Shown: positions 1 through 11,700 of the stretch, piece by piece
How the letters are laid out: each line of letters opens with the position of its first letter
How positions within the stretch are numbered: the stretch's first letter is position 1
Origin: Puffinus mauretanicus
Lineage: Eukaryota > Chordata > Aves > Procellariiformes > Procellariidae
Length of the DNA: 64,000 bases
Reading direction: 5' to 3'
Assembly: GCA_023333565.1 (NCBI GenBank)
Contig: JAJKFH010000227.1
Coordinates: forward strand, 2,294,001-2,358,000
Notes under the pieces: model-generated
The model's database searches: none
What the model was told of the DNA's origin: nothing
Seen by the model: the letters and a program-made list of their open reading frames with translations, nothing else
Made by a program: the position numbers and the translations under genes

Positions 1-2159
1 CTGGTCTTGCTACTTATGGAAAATAATACATAGTAGTATAGTTTTAAAAGAAACAATCTGCACTGTTTTTGGAGAGTCCTAGTTTTACTTTAGGGAAGGT
101 GGAAGAGAGCTATAGATTCAGAGCCTCAAAAGGATGAAACAGCCTAACATCTAGCAAGGTCTCGGCAAGGTTGGTAAGATGGCAAAGAGCCAGTCTTCCA
201 TCTGCTTTATTTGGCAGCAGATGCTATTTAACTGATACATTTCCAAACGTAAAAAACACACTGCTTGGAATCTGAATGTCTTTCCAAACAGAATTTTTCC
301 TTTTTGTGGAACTGTACATTTTTGCATATCTTTAGCTCAATCTCTTTGTTCCATATTGAAGGGTGGAGTATGAGACAGGAAATCTGCTCCTAATAACTTC
401 TAAAATTGTATTCTCTGTAAAAAGTGAAGAGTGGTGTTTCTTTAACATCTCTTCAGGGTATATGGGAATTAAAGATTCAGTACCAACTCTCAGAGTAGCA
501 GCATCCTTGGCCTTTCTATAAAAATGTATGTGTAGGTGGCAAGTGTACCTAACTGTTTGGGTAATTATGAAAAGCAAGAAAAACAGAGATACATGATGGA
601 AATTATTTACGAACTGGCTCTGTAAGAGCTGTGTGTTTGGGTTCTGTTTGCAGGAACCTAATGTTGTATTTATTTGCAGTTTGTTATCTGGTGACCATTG
701 AAGCTTCAGTTACTGTAACTAGTGTCTTGAAAGCCAGTTTATAACGCTGCTTCCTTCACCCCCTAACTTCTAGTGCCACATAAGTCAGTCTTATGCTAAT
801 ATTAGATATTAGAATTTGTAAAAAAATTGGAAAATAAATCTAGAAGTAGGTAATTGTATAATAAAGGATTCAAAGTCTTTACTTTTGTTTCATACAGTGT
901 TTTCTAAACATACAGAGATTTCTATTTTAGTACTAAGGCTGCAGTAGATCATTTCTTTCATAGTAACTGTGTTCAAGATCAGTCAAGCCTGTGTATTTTG
1001 TTATGGAAAATGACTGTCCTTCCCTTATAGATAGCCTTTCTCATTTCACGTTTAATACAATCCAGTAGGCTGCAGTACTACTTATCTAGTTCAGGAAGTT
1101 AAGGCTCAAAGAAAGGTAACAACTGTAAATTTCTTTCTATACTGTGTGGAAAAAAAAGATATCTTTGCTGTTGTATTTTTATGAGTACATTTATCTTTAA
1201 AGAGGCTTGTATTAACCTGTTAATTGTAAGTCATGACCTGTCCTTTTCTTGTCCATAATCAAAAGTAGAAGACCAATAATTAATGCCATTTCTGTTACAG
1301 TGTTTTTCAGTCCTAATTATGTCCCTTGCACATGCTGGGGGTACTGATTTTTGCTGCTTTTGTGTATCTGCTTAGGCTAAAAGGTTCTTTGGAGGCTGTA
1401 TTTCACTGTGCATTTAATTTTTATGGAGTTTCAGTTGTGTTCAAAATAAGAGAAATTGGTTATTGTTTTTTCGTTTGTTTGTTTTAAAAAAAAAAACCCA
1501 GAGTTTGAAGTTGCTTGTGTACCTATACAGGTGGTGTAAAATCCCTGAAGTAACAAGCTTGACTTTTTAAGTGGTAGGTTCTTCGGGTCACTTGTAGCAT
1601 TATCTGGCTGTTGGTCACTTGGTGAACTAGTTGGAAATGGGTGTTATCGTTCATGGATGATTACACTTGATTGTACAAGTGTGTTTAGCCCTTCTCAGAG
1701 CAGAATAATCCACAACAGATTTTAACAGCTTTTAAAACTGGTTGATAAAATTGGTCTTAAAGCTAGTAATTCATGTCTTTCTGATTGTCAGCCAATTCAG
1801 AGGCTTGCTCTATAGGTAAGGCTGAGTACAATAAACTACATATAGATGTATTTTGTAACTTGGAAAATGTCTGGCTCTTACTTATTTGAACTGAAAATTT
1901 GATGTTAAATGTTCTTAAACTGTTAACAGTATGTTTTAATAAATGCTGCATTTGCTTTATCTTTATTATAAATTGATTACAGCTTTGTCAGTTTTCAGAT
2001 CCATGAATCTCTCTCCAGTGATGGCTGGTGTACTTTGGCTTGTCTTTTTACAGGACCTAATCATTAGTGTTGTCTTTATAATGTCTGCTCTTATGTGATG
2101 TTCCAGATGCAAAGAATCCAAAGATAATTTTTGATGACTGAACTCTTACTGAAAATGAT

Positions 2160-2201
2160 GGATAACACTGCTGCTTTTCTGGATAACACAACTGCTTTTC
2201 T
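2160..2201. repeat. 21-bp tandem duplication, two copies
   Basis: Two adjacent 21-bp units (2160-2180 and 2181-2201), each starting GGATAACAC and ending CTGCTTTTCT or a near form of it. They differ at two positions by eye. This is probably replication slippage within the intron. No function is implied. Confidence 0.85.
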
Positions 2202-5200
2202 GGCAATTGGCTGTGACTAGGCGAATGCATGGTTTAGGGACATTAAAACTTTAACTGTTCAAGTGCCCATACAGCGCTCTACCCTACAGCAGGTGTCCCA
2301 CTGGTCTTCATCTTGGTGAATGGTTTGGTTGTTGGCAAGTTTGCTCTTTCCTGGGAGATGAGGAGCTGCACTCATTTTTTTGGCATAAATCCAATGTATT
2401 TTTGTGTATGCTTTGCTGGTTTGTGGTTTTGTTCATGTATACCATAGTGTAAATTCATAAGTCAGTTTTCTCATTGCTATTTGGATAGGGCATCTTAACT
2501 ATGCGTGCAGAAGGCAAAGGAAGCAGGTGGTCATCAAGAGGAAGGAGCATTTTAACATTATCTTCCTAAATCGTGATGAAAAGATCTAAAGAGTAGCTGT
2601 TCTTACAGATGAACACAAGTGTCAGTGAAAGATAAAAAAGAAAAAAAAAAAAGAAAACCACCACAGTTCTAAAATGGTATTTTTCTATATAATTTGAAAA
2701 ACATTTGGATTTTCTTCATGGTAGGGTTAATTGCAGTATTCCTCCAGAGCCCGCACACGTGCATGAGCTATACGTTTAAGTCTTCATGTTCGTCCCCAGC
2801 AGTAAACTGGAAAATACTGGAGTTCAAGGTCTCTTTCCCAGACTTGCTTTCCTGAAGGCTGTGTTTGGCTGGAGACCTTCAGTACAAGCAGTCTGCCAGC
2901 AGTAACTCCAACTCCTGCCTTCCTGATCTCCTCTCTTTCTGCATCTCCTTCTAATATGTACACTAGAGGAAGATGAGAATGATATCCTCAGGAGCCCTGC
3001 CTTCCAGATAAGCAGCACACACTGCGTGGGCGTTGTAGTGACCACAGAGTATTATACAGACAGTTCATGTGGCAGTGGCTGGCTGAATGTCTCTAAGCTG
3101 AGCTCTGTCTCTGAGCTTTTATTTACCTATTTGCAGATGTTCACATGTGCAAAGGAGGCTCAGAAATTGTCTAAACAGAGGAATCTCTTTTCTTTAACTG
3201 GTTGAGCACTGCTGTAAATACTCCATTAACTGGTCTATATTAGTGTGTCTAGGAAAACAAGAATAACAACTTCTTGTCTGAAAACTTCAGTCCGAGTTTT
3301 TCCACAAGTAATTTTTATCCATTTGGAGAAACGCTTTTGATCTTGTACCTTGTGGAAGATAGAAATGTCAGTTAGTTCCTTTTGCTTTATTTTTCTCTTT
3401 TTAAGTGAAAACCTCATCTGGGAAGAGGAGGGGATGATGGTCCTGGTATTGCCAGAAGTTCTTTTATGTCATTGGCTGCATTCTGTGTGATTGACAGGTT
3501 ATTGGCAATGAAAAACCAACAGTTAAGACTAATGATCATATCTATGACTCACACGTTTTCCATACTGAAAATTACCTTTGGCAGCAATTTTCTTATGCAA
3601 AATGTAGAACATCCTTTTACATTTAAAAAAAATGGCAGAGGCTAAATACGCACGCTTGAAAATCATTATCTGTTTATTTTTTTATAAATATTTTCACCTG
3701 TAATTTAACAGATTATTCGGTAAACTGCATTTAAAAAAATTTCCCAAAATATAATATCTGTAGGTTGTATGCATTTTAAATTTTTTACTAAGTTGTGTCC
3801 AGGAATAGGCAAATTGCAGAACCAGTCTCTCCAAGTTCTAATGCTTATGGGGAAAGGAATACGTGAACACAGATGGAAAGTACTGAATCCTATGCAACAA
3901 CACTGGGTTTCTGAAGCGCTCCCCCTGACCCCTCTTAATATTTTCTTTCCATCTTCTCCATGAGTATAGTACTGGCAGCACTCATAGAAAGAATTGCTTC
4001 ATCTGGGATCTGAGTGAATATCAGAAGCTTTTCTCCTCCTTCTTTGTGATTTTTTGTTTTCTGTATTTTAGTACATAAGTAAAGATTAAAGTTGATTCAT
4101 CTTCAGTATGAGATGTACAGACTGAAAAAAGAAATTAGAATAATCCAATATGAGGATGCACTAGGCTGTAATAAGTTTTAATGATTTCCTCTGATGGATT
4201 TTGTCAGGTTGGCCCAATATTTCGACTTTACATAGAATTCCTTGTTTAATTTCGTGTATATTCAGCAGATTTCTTATTGCTGTCTCTTTTAGATAAATAA
4301 ATAAATCTGAAAACGGATAATAGAACATCTCACAGGGAAGTTAATTGGAAGCACATTCCCATATCTGCAGGGAATCTTGTGGATATCCGTTTCTTCTGTG
4401 TACAAATTGGAGTCTAAGACAATCCTGTGAAGCTCTCCTTTTTCAAGCATAATGCTGCCTTTTTGTATTGGTCGCAATTGTTATTTTCTTTTTCTTCCAG
4501 ATAAGTAACTGCTCAAATTTCACAGCATCAGCTCTGAAAAATTTCTGCCTCATGATGCCTAGTTGTCAGAATTTGTCAGCAAATTCTGTAGCCATTCTTG
4601 TTCCATGTAGAACATGGTCCAGAATTGTAGTTTCTTGGTTAACGTTTATGACGTTTTGAATGGAAAGGTTACCTCATCCTCTTCAGGCAGACTGCTTTTG
4701 AAAGCATCATTCTTTAGGAGTTAAGCCTTAAACATTAGAAATCCCTTCTCCTTTAAGATTGAAAAAGAATTGAGTGAGTTTTACTGGAGTCTTTGTGTTA
4801 GTAGATACAGAACACAGAAATAATCTTTCATCTAACACTAATGTTTCCTGGTAATAGACAAGAAACTTCATTCAGTTATTTTCAAATTAGATGTAGAGTT
4901 CCTACTCAGGCAGGTTATGGTTGTAGATTTGTTATGCTGTGTTGAACATTTCCAAATGCTTATTTTAGCTGTTCTCTACCACTGTGCTTTCTGTGTGACT
5001 CTGTTTTCTCTCCGAACTGCTTTATAGATTCAGTCCTTACAGTTCATTTCCAAATGTAAAGCAATTGATGGACAATTTGGTGGTAGTTGTGGCTTGTTAC
5101 AGAGGTTTTCCTTGTGTATGTGGTGTCTGTTTTTGCCTTTGTGCTGTATAGCCAGGAAAATAGGTGTCAGTAAAATGGTATGTTTAGTTAGTGTTAGTAT

Positions 5201-5507
5201 GTTAGTGGCTCCTCCCAAAACAACTGTGAAGGTAGATTTTTCCTGTCGATAATCCACTCTACTAACTGGGAAAAGTTAATTCTTAGACAGGAGCCAGTGT
5301 TTTCATGGGTGTTTGTTTAGGGATAAATTTGAAAAAAATGTTTATGTGTTGAAGTAAGCAAGCTTGAACATACACTGATGCATTGAAAAGGGGATACATC
5401 TGTGCTGGTGGGTTGTATAAAAGTATTCCCTTATTCTAAATTTGCTTAAATTAGCTATACGCTATCCGGCTCACTGTCCAGATTGTCTTCCTTAAAAATG
5501 AATATTC

Positions 5508-5557
5508 TTTTTTTTTTTTTAAAAAAAAAAGGGGGGAAAGGGGAGCAACCCCCCCCC
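5508..5557. repeat. Homopolymer cluster T13-A10-G6 ... C9
   Basis: A run of 13 T (5508-5520) is followed directly by 10 A (5521-5530) and 6 G (5531-5536), then AAAGGGG and, after a short spacer, 9 C (5549-5557). The T/A runs and the G/C runs are complementary, so the single strand could fold back. The run lengths are prone to sequencing or polymerase slippage error. Confidence 0.85.
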
Positions 5558-7663
5558 AACCTCTTCCTTATTTTATGTCAAGTTTTAGTGCTAAGAATCT
5601 TTTTAAAATATAAACTTAGTAGGAGCAAAATCCTAAGGACTTTATAAATGTAATTTTATTGTATTTATCTCTACAGCTGAAATTAGTTATTCAGAGTGTT
5701 CATTAAAAATAAGCTTTGGTAAGTGACATTTTAAACAGGCATTCGGAAGTGATTGCAAGAAAGATGGTGATAAAGAACAGTGTCTAAAAGGAAGTGTAAA
5801 ATTCTTCAACATTTTAAACTGGCCTATAAAAACTTCAAATGTAGCTATTTGGACAATTTGGGAAATGTAACAAGAACACATGTTACTGCTAGACTGGGGG
5901 ACTGCCAACATTGCCACGGATCAGTATTTTATCAAGTACTTGGTGTGTTGGTGGTGGTTTTTTTTTTTTCTTCCCCCAAACATGCAGTGCTGGCATTGAG
6001 AAAATAGACAGAAGTTGCCTTTTTTTTTTTTTAAATAAGAAGTGTGTGGGTTTTTTTCCGCTTGATAATGGAGAAAATTTTGAAAAGGTGACATAAACCC
6101 TTATACTCTAGATAGCAACTAAAAAAAATGCAACAGAAAACCCCCATTTATTGTTTAATACAATTTGAACTTCACGTACACATGAAAAGCTGTAGTACAC
6201 TCTGTACTTGTCTATGATTAGACAAACATCTTCCAGAGCTTCTCAAGGTTTGCAATCCAACAGATCATTGGCAGTCCATGAGGAATCCCATTTGTTGCTA
6301 GCAAGATCCAATTATTGTAAGAGGGAGGCAGGGCATTAGGCCCTGGGGCTTTTTGTATCCAAAAAACCTGTGGTCAACCATTTTGTCTGTGCCAAAGTTG
6401 AGATCCATTTATTGTTAGCTTTTATGATAGTTTCTTATCTTTTCTTTAGGTCTTAACGATGGATATTGTAACGCTTAAAGTCTTATGTAGACACATGAAT
6501 GTTCAAGCAAGCAGGCGCTGTATTACAGCTGAAACAGAGAGTTGCTGTCATCAGATTTGTTTAATTTGTGTTTCAACAATTAGCCAAGGAGTACAGTTAG
6601 GAAAAATAAATGACCATCAGTCATGTTTGAGATGTTGGACCAGTAAAAACAATAGTGGACTATTTACTGTGGGAAGCAAAAAGAAAGAAGAAAGCCTTCT
6701 CTGTCACTAAAACACAAATTTTCTTCTAAGTTCTCTCCTTAAGTTTACCATGAGCACATTGGAAACAGTCTTAAATAAAAAAACCATGCCTTAGAAGATT
6801 GAATAATGGTGTGGGAATAATGTTAATAATCTCTGAAACCAAATTAAATGATAAGCTGCATACTGGAGACAATTATTTATTTCATATTTACTTTCGTGTT
6901 ATAGTGTAGACTTAGTGCGTTTTCTGTGCAACACTTCTCTAGTTACTTCCTTCTGCATTTTCATCAAAAGTGATAGAGAAGGCTTTCTGGTTTCTCACAC
7001 ACTAAATGCTTTTCTGTTGTTTGTTTTAGACTTTTTTGTATGTGAAATGCACACAAGAAATAGTTTAGTCTTGTCATTAATTACAGTCTGTCCCTGTTCT
7101 GCTCTGATGCCCCTAGTACCACTCTGGTTTCCCTGCCCTCCAAAAGCCCCCAGCCCTGGAAAAAAATACGTGCTTTTTAACTAAGATCATAATCCAATTT
7201 TGCAATAAATACTTTTACATTTTTTTTCCTGGGAATTATCCTACTAAAAATGATGCGTTACCATGTAAGTTGGCCGTAGTATCTCTGAAAATGCTCACTC
7301 TCAGACTTTTCAAAATAAGAATTTGGTGGCTCTTTGGAGCTGTGATTTACAGACTTCCTCCTGTGTATCTTGAGTTGATGAATTCTTTATCGCTTTGCAG
7401 GGGTCGTAGACTTTTATATAATTCCATTGAAGCTCTCCGTCCTCTGAAAGAATTTTGAGTACTTGGAATGGTACAGCTGTCAAATTAGATGGATTACCAG
7501 CTTTAGCATTTGATACATAACCGCGATGCTGGGAGAAAGAGCGAGGCTTAGAGGCAGTCTCTGTTTTTAAGTAGACTGTTTAAACCATAAGACTGTGTTA
7601 ATGTATTATTTATAAGGTTTGCTAGCTTACATTCCATTTTCCTCTCTGATTTTTGTCTTGTAG

Positions 7664-7786
7664 TGTTGTCCCTCAGACCACAGTAATACTGAACAACGAC
7701 CGGCAGAATTCAATTGTAGCCAAGATGGTTGGGCAGGAAGAACCATTGAGCAGAACAGCGGATTCTCTGGAAAATATCCTTAGCAA
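7664..7786 (+). CDS. BANP: BANP coding exon (first visible): acidic/linker region before the BEN domain
   Basis: This 123-nt exon contributes one base to a codon begun upstream, then 40 full codons, then two bases (AA) of a split codon completed by T of the next exon (AAT, Asn). The translation contains PQTTVILNND, VAKMVGQEEP and DSLENILS, which match the conserved segment of BANP between its acidic N-terminus and the AVPGRRQ block. The acceptor is a T-rich tract ending TTGTAG. The donor is AA/GTTAGT, a weaker consensus than the others because it lacks the usual AG before GT. Readthrough past 7786 soon leaves BANP-like sequence, which supports this end. The segment has no known catalytic residues. 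It lies N-terminal to the DNA-binding domain, in a part of BANP usually linked to protein contacts and low in folded structure. The exact first base depends on the split codon, but the frame is unambiguous. Confidence 0.9.
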
Positions 7787-8560
7787 GTTAGTAGCAGTTA
7801 CAGGAATCCTCCCCCTTCATTCCCTCCTGTGACAGATCAATATCAGTGTCTGCAGCAATTTGAAGTGCAAGATGAGAAATGTTCTAGGTAATAGTGGGGG
7901 GAAGAACATTGAACTGGTACTTGAATATTTTATCAGGCTGACAGTCCTGCCTAGGGAAACCTCGTATCAGCAGTAAAGGTACAGAGCAATGCTTCACTCT
8001 TGATGGGGAGAGAACATCTTGGAGGATCTGGGATTAGTTCAATGTTAGTTGACAGCTGACAGTTGAAAGAAAGACTGCCCATAGCTACATATTTCTTACG
8101 TGGATGCACGATCACTTGGGAACCTGCCAAGATCCTGTATTTAACCAACGGAAGAACCAATATGCAGCAGCCCAGGAAGGCTTGTTAGAATTTGTACTCT
8201 CTAAAGCAAATTTTAAATTAAGTGGAACTGGAGATTCTGGGTAGAAAATGTTCTTAAATAATATGTTGTTATAAATTATTTAAATATTTTTTTCTTTTGC
8301 TCACTGGGCCTAGACTTTTCCATTGATGCAAATTTAGAAAGTGTGCATCTAAAATTTTTTATTTCTTCTGCTGGATATTTTGCAGGATTTTATTTTGCTG
8401 GATAGCTCTGAGTTATAAACAGGAGTAGGCTTGTTTAAAGGAGTATGCTTTTATAATACATTTATTTTTGTCGATTAGTGTTTTTAATTCCCTTATAAAT
8501 GATGCTATTCCTGATCAAGGAGTGTGTTTTCCCAAAGTTACGTACTTTTCTTTTCCATAG
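7787..8560 (+). other. BANP: BANP intron, 774 nt
   Basis: This is the shortest intron in the window. Nothing coding, repetitive or structured was recognised in it. It ends in a pyrimidine-rich stretch and the acceptor TTTTCCATAG. A 69-codon reverse ORF inside it has no recognisable features and is taken as chance. Confidence 0.85.
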
Positions 8561-8736
8561 TGCTGTTCCTGGACGTAGGCAGAACACCATAGTGGTGAAA
8601 GTTCCAGGGCATGACGACAGTCACAATGAAGATGGAGAGAGTGGCTCTGAGGCCAGTGACTCAGTTTCCAACAGTGGACAATTAGGAAGCCAAAGTATTG
8701 GCAACAATGTCACGCTTATTACGCTGAACTCTGAAG
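8561..8736 (+). CDS. BANP: BANP coding exon: AVPGRRQ block and acidic Ser-rich region
   Basis: This 176-nt exon holds one base completing Asn from the previous exon, 58 full codons, and a final G that joins AG of the next exon (GAG, Glu). The translation starts AVPGRRQNTIVVKVPGHDD, continues through an acidic Ser-rich stretch (EDGESGSEASDSVSNSG), and ends NVTLITLNSE. This matches vertebrate BANP just before the BEN domain almost residue for residue. The acidic serines sit in casein-kinase-like contexts, so phosphorylation is plausible but inferred. The acceptor is TTTTCCATAG and the donor is GAAG/GTATGC. An open frame continues from upstream intron sequence (from about 8499), but its first codons are not BANP-like and the AG at 8559-8560 fits the frame exactly. 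Confidence 0.96.
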
Positions 8737-11700
8737 GTATGCTGATCTAACTGTAAGGCTACTTGAGCAAAGTAAATGTGGTGGTGGAGTGAACTAAGAT
8801 TCAACTGGAAGCTTCAGAGATCATATTATGGGTCCAACTTTGAACTGCTAGGCATTACAGCAAGCATCAGACAGGAGTGAATAAATCTGAATCATTTGGT
8901 TTTTTTGTTTGTTTGGGGGTTTTTTGTTGTGGTTTTTTTTTTTTTCATTTTTACTAGTTTTACAGGCAGAACAGCTAATTAAAATTACTTGTAAAATTTA
9001 AAAAGTGTGCCCCACTATAGCAGTGTAGCTTTATATTTTAAACCCTTTAAATTAATACATGCAACCTGCAGGATTTCCTATCACCAAGTTGAAATATTTT
9101 TTCATCTCCTCCTGTAACAACTTATGCCAGTCCGCTTGTGTAATTCTTATGAATGTAAAATAGTTATTTTAGCAATTGTAAACAATTTTTATAAGGAAAT
9201 TCATATTAAAACCAGACTGTTAACAGGATAGTGTGTAGTGTCAGATTTTTCTGAAAATTCTTTAGGTTTTGGACATAGAAATCAAATGTAGTGAAATCTA
9301 AGAATTTTGGATTAGCCTTATAAAGGTATTCTATTTTATGTGGTTGGAAATATTGAAGTGAATGTTAGTTGCTATATTTTAATCACAAACAAGATGATAT
9401 AAGGGTCACTGAGTTTTACGTGAAAATAACAAATGATAAATTATGTTCTATGATTAGTTTGAAAATGAGTGGGTTTTTTTATGCAGATGTAATTTGAATC
9501 CTAGACTTCAATTTAATAATTTCCCTAATTACTTTTTAAAACATACTTACTGAACATTTACTTAAGTGTTATTCTGGATTTGGTAGTTCATATTTACATT
9601 CATGTACCAGAGAAGAGTGAGTTACTTCAGGAAATTGTTGCAGCAGAATGCACTGAGGAGGTGACCTTTGTGCTTAAGAGGTAAATGTATATTGTCTTTT
9701 TGATCTCTAACATGGAAACAGAAGGACTCTAATTTAGGAGCGATTCAGTTTCTTCTGCATGATCTCCAGCCATTGGTAAAAGCGTGTTGAGTGTGAACAG
9801 GTTAGGATACAATTAGTGGTAAGGAATAATTCAAGATAGCCTGAAACTGAGTATTTAAGAGTGCATTCAAAGATTTCAGAACTGACTAACAATTCAACGA
9901 GATGCTTTAAAACTTTGATACTTAGAAAACATCAGAAGTCAGGCTACTGAAAGTCTCATGCACCGAAGACTGTTTCTGAAAATGTTGTTCTAAGGCATTT
10001 GAACCTAGGATTCTTTGACTTTTATGGATACTCATACAACATATGTATATTAGGAAAAGCTTTTCGGTTCTGTCCTGTATGTATGTTGTGACACAGAGTT
10101 GTTTCCGAAGAGTATTTCATTTTGGGTTGGTGGGGAAGTAAAGGAGACTGAGGCTGTCTGAGGAGTTCCTCTCAAAAAATCATTGGATTGCAGGTAGTGC
10201 TGATAGGTTGATGTGAAAATACAAATAAAATGTACACTTTGTGGAGTCTGTTAATATTTCATATAGCTCTGCGTTAGCTATGCCAGGAACAAAGTCTCTA
10301 ACATTAGGAGGATATTTGTTGTATAATGCCCTTTTTGACTTGGTTGTTTGGCACAGATTTGCACAGACAAATGTGTGTTGGCCTTTTATGCCATTGTTGT
10401 ATATGTAAATTTTGAAGAAACAGCTAATCCATTAATGTCTTCAGATCTGATTTTCTTCAGACCTTTAGAACACTCATCCATTAAAAATCTCTCTGAGATT
10501 GATGAACGCTCTGAGAATCAGATTAGTAATCCTCCACACCTACCTCTTCTTGCCCTCACGAAGATGAGAGAGGACTGCTTGCACAGAAGGAATGCTAAGC
10601 GAACTAGCCTGCAGTATCTCACAGAAATTAAATTATTAATAAAGGAAGTGATGAAGAATAATAGGTCTGTTGTGCAGACTCGTTTTCTTCAGCAGTAAAA
10701 GGCAAAAGTTACAGCACCCATCAGCTTGCTTTCATCGTCTGTGAAAGAATTCTGAATTACTTTGAGTTGCTCAAAGGAATCTTGATTGATTGTAAAATAC
10801 GAGAATGGCGTATTTCAGCCCTTACGGACTGAAACTAAACAACAGGTTTTCAGTATGACTCCCATCTGTCCTCTTGGGTACAGAAAGCAAAACTAAACCG
10901 TGTTTATAGTTGGGCTGTAGCTGACTTTGCCTATGGCATTGACCTGTGGATATTTTCAGAATTTAGTTAATAGATTTATATAAAGGCATTGTTTGCTCTC
11001 TGCTGGCTGTTTTCAAAGAGCATTTAATCACGTATGGTAGTTTAAAAAATATTAGTATTATTGCCTTTCTGTTCCGGAAAAATAATTATACAGAAGCATG
11101 GAGCCCAGTTCCCGGTTCCAATAATGGCCTAGAATAAGGGGGGAGGGGGGGTCTTGTCAACTGAACACTATCCCTTTATTCCATCTCCAGTTGTATATTC
11201 CTCTTTTTGCAGGTGCAGTAAGGCATGTTCTGTCTTTTCTTTGAGCAACAGTTACGTGATGCTTTCTTCTACTTTTCAGAAAACTGAAAATGCTTATCCA
11301 TTTTACAGATGCAGTTAACGGTCTGCAAAGTGTTGATTTTAAGATGTAGTATTTATGAACTGAAAGCATCTAGAGATACTGAATCTCTAATTCTTGTGAA
11401 ATTTTTGTGATTGATTTTTTTTTCCAAATTTCACTTTGGAAATGTCCTTTCATGTGGGGATGATAGTAATATCAACACCTGATGTATTCATTGGACTGCA
11501 GTTCTAGAAGTGGTGTTCATGAAGTAATCTTGCACAGGATAAAATCCAGCAAGAATAGAATTGGTCAGTATTGAATTACCAGTGTAAAATCAAATTAAAA
11601 TAGGCTAGAAGGCTTACCACTAAGTGACTTACTATTTTTATTAATGTCAGATTTTTGGCATAGAAAATACCAAGTGCATCCTTATTCAGCCAACTAAAAA

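Larger units (their letters stand above)
1..7663 (+). other. BANP: Intron upstream of the first visible BANP exon (3' part)
   Basis: No coding exon was recognised. In particular I found no match to the acidic BANP N-terminus or to the stretch just before the first visible exon. The sequence is AT-rich with many T and A runs. Notable items are a 21-bp imperfect tandem duplication (2160-2201) and a cluster of homopolymers (5508-5557). Short ORFs on both strands are below 90 codons and have no recognisable domain. It ends in a pyrimidine-rich tract and TAG acceptor at 7661-7663. Confidence 0.8.

Noticed and set aside
10348..10698. 116-codon plus-strand ORF, considered as an alternative BANP exon
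   Set aside because: No similarity to BANP and no splice-site pair in a compatible phase was evident. The composition is unremarkable.
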